Positions 1 through 5,181 of a stretch of 5,268 nucleotides of DNA are shown here, piece by piece (within the stretch, counting starts at the first letter, position 1; the number at the start of each line of letters is the position of its first letter). The stretch is from Helicobacteraceae bacterium (lineage in GTDB: Bacteria; Campylobacterota; Campylobacteria; Campylobacterales; Sulfurimonadaceae): contig JAUWLG010000116.1 in the NCBI GenBank assembly GCA_030613795.1, positions 1 through 5,268 of the forward strand, written 5' to 3'. The notes under the pieces are model-generated. The model ran no database searches and had not been told where the DNA came from. It saw only the letters and a list, made by a program, of their open reading frames with translations. The translations under genes and the position numbers were made by a program.

Positions 1-861
1 TTGGGCTTAGCAATCAAAAAAGAGCTTAAAAGCGGTGAACGAAAACCTCATATGTCAAATCAGACTCTTGCAATGATCTTTGAAAAGAGTTCAACGCGGC
101 CACGTGTCAGTTTTGATACCGGTATCTTTCAAGTGGGCGGGCATGCTCTCTTTTTATCTAACCGTGATATCCATTTGGGACGCGGTGAACCGGTTAAAGA
201 TACGGCACGCGTTATCTCGTCAATGTGTGACATGGTGATGATCCGTACTTTTGCACACAGTATGTTAGAAGAGTTTGCGGCATACTCCAAAGTACCGGTT
301 ATCAATGGACTGACTGACTCTTATCATCCTATTCAACTGTTAGCTGACTATATGACAATGATTGAGCATAACAAGAGTGAGAACCTTGTGGTTGCGTATG
401 TTGGTGACGGTAACAATATGACCCACTCATGGATAATGTTAGCGGCAAAACTTGGATTTGAGTTACGTATTGCAACACCTCATGCCTATGAAGTGGATGC
501 TGATATTAGAGCGGAAGCTGAAGCCATCGCTAAAGAGAGCGGTGCAAAACTGATCTTTACAAATTCTCCTCATGAGGCAGTAGCAGGTGCAACAGTAGTA
601 ACAACAGATACGTGGGCCTCAATGGGACAAGAAGATGAAAAAGAGGAGCGTATTACAGCATTTGGCGGGTTCATCGTGGATGAAGCGCTGATGGCAGAAG
701 CTGATGATAAAGCGATCTTTTTACACTGTCTACCGGCATATCGTGGTCAAGAGGTAAGTGAAGATGTACTAGAAGGTCCACAAAGTGTTGTTTTCGAAGA
801 GGCTGAAAACCGTCTGCATGCACAAAAAGGTCTTATGGTCTGGTTGGACCGACAGCGATAA
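1..861 (+). CDS. argF: Ornithine carbamoyltransferase, 5'-truncated by the window
   Basis: This enzyme makes citrulline from ornithine and carbamoyl phosphate in cytosolic arginine synthesis. The 286 codons seen are open from base 1. The first codon, TTG, is read here as an internal Leu, because ArgF is usually about 305 residues and roughly 20 N-terminal residues (the first helix) should lie upstream. Visible motifs, numbered from the first codon: the carbamoyl-phosphate loop S31-T32-R33-P34-R35 (normally STRTR), H109-P110-I111-Q112 (the HPxQ motif), D203 with S207-M208-G209 (the ornithine-binding SMG loop), and H242-C243-L244-P245 (the HCLP catalytic loop). The SMG and HCLP loops mark it as an ornithine rather than an aspartate transcarbamylase. 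The Pro in the STRTR motif is odd and is treated as a finding. The gene ends convergently with trpS. A run of eight T follows the stop at 866-873, but no convincing hairpin precedes it, so termination here is uncertain. Confidence 0.95.
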   Translation: MGLAIKKELKSGERKPHMSNQTLAMIFEKSSTRPRVSFDTGIFQVGGHALFLSNRDIHLGRGEPVKDTARVISSMCDMVMIRTFAHSMLEEFAAYSKVPVINGLTDSYHPIQLLADYMTMIEHNKSENLVVAYVGDGNNMTHSWIMLAAKLGFELRIATPHAYEVDADIRAEAEAIAKESGAKLIFTNSPHEAVAGATVVTTDTWASMGQEDEKEERITAFGGFIVDEALMAEADDKAIFLHCLPAYRGQEVSEDVLEGPQSVVFEEAENRLHAQKGLMVWLDRQR

Positions 862-952
862 ACTCTTTTTTTTGACACAAGATTGAGTTCCGGTGTCACA
901 CCGCCTACGTTACTTACCCTTTGAACTGTTTTCAAATTCATTTTTATACAAT

Positions 953-958
953 TATAAT
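953..958 (+). promoter_or_regulatory. Possible -10 box in the argF-trpS gap
   Basis: A perfect TATAAT lies here, inside the palindrome ATTATAAT (951-958), so it could be read on either strand. Read on the + strand, a start near 965 would make an RNA containing the strong AGGAGG at 988-993 and the hairpin at 994-1013. No -35 element is evident, and no gene of normal length follows. AT-rich gaps give such boxes by chance, so this is a weak call. Confidence 0.25.
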
Positions 959-993
959 TTGGCGAAGTATAGTTAATGAGATTTAAGAGGAGG

Positions 994-1013
994 TAAGGAG
1001 TGTAAACTCCTTA
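994..1013 (-). terminator. Hairpin downstream of trpS, possible terminator
   Basis: A perfect 8-bp inverted repeat, TAAGGAGT / ACTCCTTA, surrounds a 4-base loop, 26 bases past the trpS stop. On the - strand it is followed by a pyrimidine-rich run (CCTCCTCTT) rather than a true T-tract, so it would be a weak intrinsic terminator at best. On the + strand nothing T-rich follows. A second, smaller repeat (TAAGAG / CTCTTA, 1022-1042) includes the trpS stop codon. The pair may end trpS transcription or protect its 3' end. Confidence 0.4.
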
Positions 1014-1039
1014 TAGTGGATTAAGAGCTAGAGTAACTC

Positions 1040-2005
1040 TTAGTATTTAATTCCGGTAGCTTGACGAACTTTTTCGATAATAGGCATAGCAACATTGCGT
1101 GCTTTTGAAGCGCCAAAAGCGAGGATGTCACGCACTTCATCTTGGTTGTTTTCAAAGTATTCGCGCTTTTCACGATAGGGACCGAAATACTCCCAGATAA
1201 GATCATGTAGGTAGAGTTTAAAGTGACCGTGACCTTCACCGCCGCGTTTGTAACGCTCTTGAAGCTCTTTCTGCTCACTCTCATTTAAAAAGAGTTTGGC
1301 AATGTTATAGACATTACACTCTTCATACTCTTTAGGATCTTCTAACGGTATCGCCTCGGTAACGATCTTCTTAATTGTTTTTAGCTGTTTCTTCTCTTCG
1401 CCAAAGATGTTGATGGTGTTGCCGTAAGATTTTGACATCTTCTGTCCATCAATACCAGGAACGGTTGCAACATTGTCATCCACACGGTGTTCAGGGATCA
1501 CAAAGATGTCGCCATGCATGTTATTGAACTTGGTTGCGATATCGCGTGCCATCTCGACATGTTGGATCTGGTCTTTGCCAACCGGAATGATGTCTGAGTT
1601 GAAAAGCAAGATATCTGCCGCCATCAAAACAGGGTATGAGAAGAGGTTATGGGTACTTGCTATCCCTCTGGCTGTTTTATCTTTGTAGCTGTGACCGCGC
1701 TCTAAGAGCCCCATCGGTGTAAAGGCCGAAAGTGCCCAGTAGAGTTCAAGAACCTCTTTGACATCAGACTGCACCCAAAAAGTAGATTTTTGCGGATCCA
1801 TGCCCAGTGCTAAAAAGTCGATAGCTGCCTGCATCGTTAATGAAGCAAGTCGTTCGCCATCATGGATGGATGTCATTGCATGATAGTTTGCAATAAAAGC
1901 GAAAACTTCACCCTTGCCTTGGGAGTCGATCATCTGTTTAATCGAACCAAAGTAGTTACCGATGTGAAGATCTCCGGAAGATTGGATTCCTGTTAAAACG
2001 CGCAC
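1040..2005 (-). CDS. trpS: Tryptophanyl-tRNA synthetase (class I)
   Basis: This enzyme charges tRNA-Trp in the cytosol. The 321-residue product has the usual bacterial TrpRS length. It shows the N-terminal signature with HIGN at 14-17, the tryptophan-pocket stretch YPVLMAAD at 124-131, GKDQ at 143-146, and a perfect KMSKS loop at 189-193. The start is taken as GTG at 2005 (protein MRVLTGIQSSG), because TrpRS proteins begin at this point and GAGGAG sits 5 bases upstream. An in-frame ATG at 2041 would add 12 residues, but it lies upstream of the likely promoter box (2031-2036). The gene is divergent from the hibernation factor gene, and a short leader of about 19 bases is expected. It converges on argF. 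Confidence 0.96.
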   Translation of the reverse strand: MRVLTGIQSSGDLHIGNYFGSIKQMIDSQGKGEVFAFIANYHAMTSIHDGERLASLTMQAAIDFLALGMDPQKSTFWVQSDVKEVLELYWALSAFTPMGLLERGHSYKDKTARGIASTHNLFSYPVLMAADILLFNSDIIPVGKDQIQHVEMARDIATKFNNMHGDIFVIPEHRVDDNVATVPGIDGQKMSKSYGNTINIFGEEKKQLKTIKKIVTEAIPLEDPKEYEECNVYNIAKLFLNESEQKELQERYKRGGEGHGHFKLYLHDLIWEYFGPYREKREYFENNQDEVRDILAFGASKARNVAMPIIEKVRQATGIKY

Positions 2006-2010
2006 ATATG

Positions 2011-2016
2011 CTCCTC
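2011..2016 (-). promoter_or_regulatory. Shine-Dalgarno site that fixes the trpS GTG start
   Basis: GAGGAG on the - strand lies 5 bases before the GTG at 2005-2003. The same bases contain an overlapping ATG (2007-2005), giving ATGTG, but the ATG frame stops after four codons (ATG TGC GCG TTT TAA). The GTG must therefore be used for trpS. Confidence 0.75.
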
Positions 2017-2030
2017 GAACTAATTGCGTA

Positions 2031-2036
2031 ATTATA
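2031..2036 (-). promoter_or_regulatory. -10 box of the trpS promoter
   Basis: A perfect TATAAT on the - strand lies 25 bases before the trpS GTG. It predicts transcription from about 2024 and a leader of about 19 bases. No good -35 hexamer stands 16-18 bases upstream, which is usual in Campylobacterota, where the -10 box dominates. Confidence 0.6.
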
Positions 2037-2107
2037 GCCAATTAGCCTCTATTTAGCATTATCTCTGATACGAGTTACGCTTTATAAATTTTTTATTAGA
2101 TTAGATG

Positions 2108-2116
2108 TGATATTCT
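2108..2116 (+). promoter_or_regulatory. Probable extended -10 promoter of the hibernation factor gene
   Basis: TGA followed by TATTCT (2111-2116) makes an extended -10 element, with an AT-rich upstream stretch including a T6 run at 2089-2094. It would start RNA near 2123, about 22 bases before the ATG. TAAAAT at 2116-2121 is an alternative -10. Nothing indicates which stress or growth signal controls it. Confidence 0.4.
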
Positions 2117-2144
2117 AAAATATATCAAGAAAAAAGGATGAATT

Positions 2145-2480
2145 ATGAATATTCAAATTCGAGCTAAAGATATTACTTTAAATGAGCATACTAAAAAGCA
2201 TATTGATGCAGCGGTTGCACAATTTATGAAATATGGTCTAGACATTACTACTACAAATGTTGTTTTATCAAAAGAGAAAAACGGTGTAGGTGTCGAGTTT
2301 GAGTTTCATATTGCCCACAACACTCCGGTGATCATCAAGCAGAGCGATAAAGATCTGGATGCTGCTATTGATCTAGCAATTGATCGTGCGAGTAAAGCAC
2401 TTCGTCGTATGCATGATAAAAATGTCACACGTCGTAACGGTTCTATTAAAGATATCGAGGTTGAAGAGGAGGAAATTTAA
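2145..2480 (+). CDS. hpf: Ribosome hibernation promoting factor, short type (HPF/RaiA family)
   Basis: The 111-residue protein matches the S30AE (sigma-54 modulation / YfiA) family. It opens with a beta strand (MNIQIRAKDI), then a helix (TLNEHTKKHIDAAVAQFM), further strands, and a Lys/Arg-rich C-terminal helix (DLAIDRASKALRRMHDK). Family members bind the decoding region of the 30S subunit and silence ribosomes in stationary phase. It is of the short class: only the N-terminal domain is present, and the C-terminal dimerisation domain of long HPF is absent. The last residues form an acidic tail (DIEVEEEEI). AAGGA at 2134-2138 is 6 bases before the ATG. The gene appears monocistronic, between its own promoter and a strong terminator. 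HPF and RaiA subtypes cannot be separated safely from sequence alone. Confidence 0.88.
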   Translation: MNIQIRAKDITLNEHTKKHIDAAVAQFMKYGLDITTTNVVLSKEKNGVGVEFEFHIAHNTPVIIKQSDKDLDAAIDLAIDRASKALRRMHDKNVTRRNGSIKDIEVEEEEI

Positions 2481-2497
2481 TCTTCTCATCTTCACCC

Positions 2498-2528
2498 AAA
2501 AAGCTTAACATCAGATGTTAAGCTTTTT
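2498..2528 (+). terminator. Strong intrinsic terminator after hpf
   Basis: A perfect 14-bp inverted repeat (AAAAAGCTTAACAT / ATGTTAAGCTTTTT) surrounds a 3-base CAG loop, 17 bases after the hpf stop. The right arm ends in T5 and the left arm begins with A5, so it can terminate RNA from either side. It isolates hpf from trxC. Confidence 0.9.
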
Positions 2529-2590
2529 ATACTGCAACAGATAGGTTTATACCTAAACTTTCACAACTTCATTTAAAATACAGCTTGTAA

Positions 2591-2596
2591 TATAAT
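2591..2596 (+). promoter_or_regulatory. -10 box of the trxC promoter
   Basis: A perfect TATAAT lies 27 bases before the trxC ATG, with TSS expected near 2603. The -35 position (TTCATT, about 2568-2573) is poor. With the terminator just upstream, this supports separate transcription of trxC. The trxC ribosome site is weak: only a GAGAGAG run at 2608-2614, about 9 bases from the ATG. Confidence 0.6.
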
Positions 2597-2623
2597 CATA
2601 AAAATAGAGAGAGAACTAAAATT

Positions 2624-3055
2624 ATGGATAAAATCAAAGTCGTCTGTCCCCACTGTTCAAAAGTAAATGCAATTCCTTATAAAGAGTCTTATAACAGAGC
2701 CAATTGCGGCGAGTGTAAAGGCTCACTATTAGACACAAAACCGATTCAGCTTACGAGTGCCAATTTTGACCATCATCTTGTAAACAGTGATATTGTTGTT
2801 GTCGTCGATTTTTGGGCACCGTGGTGTGGGCCTTGTAAGATGATGGGACCTGCTTTTGAAGAGGCCGCGTCATCATTTGCACTTAAAGCGCGGTTTGCCA
2901 AGTTAAACACAGAAGAGCATCAAGCCCCATCAGCCAAATTTGGTATTCGTTCTATTCCGACGATGATCGCTTTTAAAAATGGAAAAGAGCTTGATCGCGT
3001 TTCAGGTGCTTTGAGTGTTGATCAGATCAAACAGTGGGTAAAACAATTTATCTAA
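2624..3055 (+). CDS. trxC: Thioredoxin 2, with N-terminal zinc ribbon
   Basis: This is a cytosolic thiol-disulfide reductant, normally recharged by thioredoxin reductase. The 143-residue protein (E. coli TrxC has 139) has two CxxC pairs at C8-P-H-C11 and C28-G-E-C31, the zinc-binding ribbon that separates TrxC from TrxA. A thioredoxin fold follows, with the active site W67-C68-G69-P70-C71-K72 and the cis-proline in R109-S-I-P112-T. All catalytic residues are intact. In known TrxC proteins the zinc site senses oxidation, so a role in oxidative stress is a fair inference. There is no signal peptide. It is transcribed alone, from its own promoter, and no clear terminator follows. Confidence 0.93.
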   Translation: MDKIKVVCPHCSKVNAIPYKESYNRANCGECKGSLLDTKPIQLTSANFDHHLVNSDIVVVVDFWAPWCGPCKMMGPAFEEAASSFALKARFAKLNTEEHQAPSAKFGIRSIPTMIAFKNGKELDRVSGALSVDQIKQWVKQFI

Positions 3056-3106
3056 ACGGCTGATTTGGCAGGCACACTTTATTAGAGGGGTAATTTACCC
3101 TTAGCT

Positions 3107-3115
3107 TGCTATAAT
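3107..3115 (+). promoter_or_regulatory. Extended -10 promoter of the barrel protein-hemJ unit
   Basis: TGC followed by TATAAT (3110-3115) forms a textbook extended -10 element. The start site would be near 3122, about 20 bases before the proposed ATT start codon. A short inverted repeat, GGGTA/TACCC (3088-3100), lies just upstream and could bind a regulator, but it is too small to call. Confidence 0.65.
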
Positions 3116-3129
3116 TCCTCAACTATTTC

Positions 3130-3135
3130 GAGGGG
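3130..3135 (+). promoter_or_regulatory. Shine-Dalgarno site that points to an ATT start
   Basis: GAGGGG lies exactly 6 bases before ATT at 3142 and about 8 bases after the predicted RNA start. No ATG, GTG or TTG in the barrel-protein frame lies near it. It is the main evidence for non-canonical initiation of the downstream gene. Confidence 0.65.
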
Positions 3136-3141
3136 AATACT

Positions 3142-3759
3142 ATTCGTCTTTTACTGCTTCTTTCATTTTTTATTTTTAGCACACTGATTGCTGACACAAA
3201 AGAGCAAGATCCAAACCCATTTTCTATTCGTATAGGCGGTGGCTATGCGGATAAAAATGATCTAGGTGAGATCCTTACGGGAAATTGGCACATTTTTGAA
3301 AAGAACACTGCTGTGCTCAACCTTGATGGGGGATGGAGGTTCGTCCATAATGCCTTCGATCTGCCTTTGGATTTTTATCTCAAAGGGGGGATTTCGCGCT
3401 TTTACGAAAGAGGGTATCAAGATGACTTTTTCGAAGGGACGCTCTATATCAAAGCGTATTGGAAGTTCGATTTTTTGCAAAACCGCATTCGCATAGGTGT
3501 AGGTGAAGGGATTTCGTTCGCCCAAGAGATTCCTGTTGTCGAATCGGATGAGGCAAGTGATGGAATAACATCAAGGTTTCTGAATTATCTGGATATCTCG
3601 GAAGATTTTGATCTGGGGCGTCTTATCCGTGTAGATGCGCTTCAAGAGCTGTATATAGGTTATACTATAAAACATCGTTCCGGTGTGTTCGGTGCCTATA
3701 ATAGTGTGAGCCATGGCGGTTCAAACTACCATATGTTAACAGTAGAGAAAAACTTTTAA
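3142..3759 (+). CDS. Outer-membrane beta-barrel protein with apparent ATT start; PagL-like possibility
   Basis: The frame is open from a stop at 3112-3114. From ATT at 3142 it encodes 205 residues beginning with a textbook signal peptide (MRLLLLLSFFIFSTLIA, likely cleaved after A17). The rest alternates short amphipathic strands with glycine and aromatic residues, and the chain ends in Phe (VEKNF), the usual BAM signal, so the mature protein should be a small outer-membrane barrel. A C-terminal block has Y-I-G-Y, then K177-H178-R179-S180-G181 and later G192-G-S-N-Y196. The His-x-Ser pair recalls lipid A 3-O-deacylase (PagL) and related barrels, but the third catalytic residue cannot be placed, so no enzyme is claimed. 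The first standard in-frame start is GTG at 3313, which would delete the signal peptide and the first strands. It lies 9 bases before hemJ, probably co-transcribed. Confidence 0.75.
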   Translation: MRLLLLLSFFIFSTLIADTKEQDPNPFSIRIGGGYADKNDLGEILTGNWHIFEKNTAVLNLDGGWRFVHNAFDLPLDFYLKGGISRFYERGYQDDFFEGTLYIKAYWKFDFLQNRIRIGVGEGISFAQEIPVVESDEASDGITSRFLNYLDISEDFDLGRLIRVDALQELYIGYTIKHRSGVFGAYNSVSHGGSNYHMLTVEKNF

Positions 3760-3768
3760 AGGATAAAA

Positions 3769-4200
3769 ATGTATCAATGGATGTTATGGTTTCACATTAT
3801 CTCAATGGTCTCTTGGTTTGCCGTGCTCTTTTACCTGCCTCGTCTTTTTGTCTACCATGCTGAAAATGCAGATAATGCCGGCTTTATTGAGGTCGTCAAG
3901 GTAATGGAGATGAAGATCTACAAGTACATCGGTGTACCTGCTTTCTGGGCAACACTGATCTCTGGAATTGCTCTGATCTTTATGTACCCGACCAACATCT
4001 TTACAACAGGCGGCTGGTTCCATGTCAAGCTTTTCTTTGTTGTGATCTTGATCGCGTACTTCTTTTCAATGGGGTACTATCGTACAAAACTACTAAACGA
4101 CAACTGTACAAAAAGTGGGAAGTTCTTCAGGTTTTATAATGAAGGACCGACGATCTTACTGTTGATCATCGTGGCTATGGTGGTTGTTAAACCATTTTAA
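3769..4200 (+). CDS. hemJ: Protoporphyrinogen IX oxidase, HemJ type
   Basis: This is an inner-membrane enzyme that oxidises protoporphyrinogen IX to protoporphyrin IX, the penultimate step of haem synthesis, in bacteria lacking HemG or HemY. The 143-residue protein matches the HemJ (UPF0093) family in length and pattern. It has about four membrane helices (roughly residues 4-28, 52-74, 83-104 and 125-141). H9 lies in the first helix, followed by the WFAVLFYLPRLFVYH stretch. HVK lies at the start of the third helix, and the conserved FRFYNEGPT block before the last. AAGGA (3759-3763) stands 5 bases before the ATG and overlaps the stop region of the preceding barrel gene, which points to an operon with it. 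Whether that pairing is functional or only positional is unclear. No terminator is evident after the stop. Confidence 0.9.
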   Translation: MYQWMLWFHIISMVSWFAVLFYLPRLFVYHAENADNAGFIEVVKVMEMKIYKYIGVPAFWATLISGIALIFMYPTNIFTTGGWFHVKLFFVVILIAYFFSMGYYRTKLLNDNCTKSGKFFRFYNEGPTILLLIIVAMVVVKPF

Positions 4201-4210
4201 TTGATCTTTC

Positions 4211-4286
4211 GGACACGTATAACTAGTCACAGAGCACTGGTTTACGGTACCAGTGGTCACACGTTCAAATCGTGTTGGGCACACCA
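4211..4286 (+). pseudogene. tRNA-Arg(ACG)-like remnant, 3' two-thirds intact
   Basis: From 4232 the sequence folds as a tRNA. The 3' half of the D stem is GAGC (4232-4235). The anticodon stem CTGGT/ACCAG (4237-4241, 4249-4253) has a 7-base loop TTACGGT whose 34-36 position reads ACG. A 5-base variable loop follows, then T stem ACACG/CGTGT (4259-4263, 4271-4275) with loop TTCAAAT, acceptor strand TGGGCAC, A, and encoded CCA (4284-4286). The 5' part does not fit. A 76-base tRNA would begin at 4211, but GGACACG pairs with the acceptor strand at only 4 of 7 positions (one a G-T wobble), and the expected GCTC of the D stem is missing. ATAACT-AGT around 4219-4227 only weakly recalls TAGCTCAGT. It is a decayed tRNA or an integration-site fragment, not a working gene. 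Confidence 0.75.
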
Positions 4287-4307
4287 TTACTTCTTTATAA
4301 ACTCCCT

Positions 4308-4361
4308 AACTTATGATACTTTTACAACTTAGTAATGACTTAGACTAAAACTTATAACTTA
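4308..4361. repeat. Five short AACTTA-type repeats at the 3' end of the barrel gene
   Basis: AACTTA occurs at 4308-4313, 4326-4331, 4349-4354 and 4356-4361, with GACTTA at 4337-4342. Several copies continue as ACTTAG. The last two lie inside the coding 3' end of the - strand barrel gene (Ser-Tyr-Lys-Phe region) and the others beyond its stop. Spacings are irregular, so this is not an iteron array. It may be slippage or chance in AT-rich DNA. Confidence 0.4.
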
Positions 4362-4965
4362 GCCACAAACCGAATCGACTCATTTTATCCATCTCGATAG
4401 TCATCGTATAATTTTCTGCTAAATAAATCACTCCAGTAGTCTCACTTCCAGATACTAATACAGCCAATTCATAGCTGGCTGTTACAAATAAATTCTCATT
4501 TATGTCGTAGTCCAGACCCAGTCGTACTGCCCATATATCGGTACTTAACTCTGCTGTAGAATCACGCCATGTTATCTCTGCATCGTTTGTTAAAGTTTCC
4601 TTATATTCATTTTTGGTGTATGAAATCCCAACAAATGGTTTCCAATCACTATTATCGATGATTATTCTATAGTCATATCCAATACTGAAAGAATACATTG
4701 AAGAATCGGCTTCCGTATCATGCTTTGAATAATCAACACCAATTTTATGAGTATCATCTATGATAACACCACCTTGAATTGATACAAAATCGACATCATC
4801 ATCAATTGTTTCAGTTATTATTGCACCATCACTGTCTCTTTTAACGGTTCCTTTCAGATCCCAGTTACCCTGACCGGCACCAACACCAACAAAGTATTTT
4901 GTATCTATTGCCATTGCTGAACTACTTACTAGTATTAAACTAGCTAAAGCTAAACTTTTTTTCAT
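4345..4965 (-). CDS. Small outer-membrane beta-barrel protein, function unknown
   Basis: The 206-residue protein has a clear signal peptide (MKKSLALASLILVSSSAMA, cleavage after A17-M-A19). The mature chain opens with a barrel-like strand (KYFVGVGAGQGNWDLKG) and continues as alternating strands and Asp/Asn/Thr-rich turns, including GVIIDDTHKIGVDYSKHD, YSFSIGYDYRI and AVRLGLDYDI. It ends in SRFGLWLSYKF, with a C-terminal Phe typical of BAM substrates. This fits the OmpA-like/OmpW-like 8-strand barrel superfamily (outer membrane protein beta-barrel domain). No ligand-binding or catalytic residues are recognised. GAGAGG stands about 6 bases before the ATG. It looks monocistronic and more AT-rich than its neighbours, and sits beside a tRNA remnant. 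It could therefore be an accessory gene, though small barrels also diverge fast. Confidence 0.8.
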   Translation of the reverse strand: MKKSLALASLILVSSSAMAIDTKYFVGVGAGQGNWDLKGTVKRDSDGAIITETIDDDVDFVSIQGGVIIDDTHKIGVDYSKHDTEADSSMYSFSIGYDYRIIIDNSDWKPFVGISYTKNEYKETLTNDAEITWRDSTAELSTDIWAVRLGLDYDINENLFVTASYELAVLVSGSETTGVIYLAENYTMTIEMDKMSRFGLWLSYKF

Positions 4966-5005
4966 CTTTTTCCTCTCTATTCCATAATGAATAGTTGACA
5001 GAAAA

Positions 5006-5014
5006 ATTATAACA
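5006..5014 (-). promoter_or_regulatory. Extended -10 promoter of the 4345-4965 barrel gene
   Basis: On the - strand TGT is followed by a perfect TATAAT (5011-5006), an extended -10 element about 40 bases before the ATG. It predicts a start near 4999 and a leader of about 34 bases. No -35 element is needed or evident. Confidence 0.6.
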
Positions 5015-5019
5015 TTTTA

Positions 5020-5173
5020 TGAAGTACCTATTTTTGGATGGGTTTTGTATGGATTGCTTGATGTTTTGAGTTGTGCATTTTTTGCTGGTGAGATGGTGGA
5101 TTTTGCACAGTGTGGTTTGTTACATTTATAGAGAGGAATGTTTGTTTTGAAGTTAAAGCCTGAAAGGGCTTTA
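5020..5173. other. Strand-asymmetric intergenic stretch, possible dispersed repeat
   Basis: Between the barrel gene promoter and der, the + strand is rich in G and T and nearly free of C: only about six C between 5035 and 5150. No ORF with a start and ribosome site is found. Two long frames lack stops. On the - strand, the frame continuing der past its TAA stays open for 54 codons, to TAA at 5019-5017. On the + strand, a frame is open from 4991 to TAG at 5129-5131. The strand skew partly explains both. One end is marked by the hairpin at 5154-5173. A dispersed intergenic repeat or a decayed gene are both possible. Confidence 0.3.
5154..5173 (-). terminator. Hairpin after der, weak terminator candidate
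   Basis: A perfect 7-bp inverted repeat (TAAAGCC / GGCTTTA) with a 6-base loop lies 8 bases past the der stop. On the - strand, ACTTC follows instead of a T-tract, so it would be a poor intrinsic terminator. Its position just after der still makes a role in 3'-end formation likely. Confidence 0.45.
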
Positions 5174-5181
5174 GAAATAAG

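Noticed and set aside
872..877. TTGACA as a -35 box after argF.
   Set aside because: No -10 hexamer lies 16-18 bases downstream, and no gene follows on that strand.
873..902. Inverted repeats TGACAC/GTGTCA (873-878, 893-898) and the palindrome GGTGTCACACC (892-902) beside a T8 run, as an argF terminator.
   Set aside because: The T-run precedes the hairpin on the + strand and becomes an A-run on the - strand, so neither direction gives a terminator. The 14-base loop is also long.
747..941. A 64-codon - strand frame over the end of argF.
   Set aside because: It overlaps a well-conserved gene, has no ribosome site and no recognisable protein features.
1473..1688. A + strand frame inside trpS.
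   Set aside because: Antisense to conserved TrpRS motifs; low-complexity shadow with no start signal.
3262..3525. Frames on both strands overlapping the barrel gene.
   Set aside because: The barrel frame explains the region with signal peptide, strands and terminal Phe; the others lack start signals.
3802..4023. A - strand frame inside hemJ.
   Set aside because: Antisense to conserved membrane helices of HemJ, with no ribosome site.
4995..5023. A + strand promoter, TTGACA (4995-5000) with 17 bases to TATGAA (5018-5023).
   Set aside because: It overlaps a better - strand extended -10, and no + strand gene follows before the end of der. Likely chance, but it would matter if an RNA were found from 5030.
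5036..5086. A 16-codon - strand ORF beginning ATG CAC AAC.
   Set aside because: No Shine-Dalgarno sequence upstream, and it lies within a compositionally skewed non-coding stretch.
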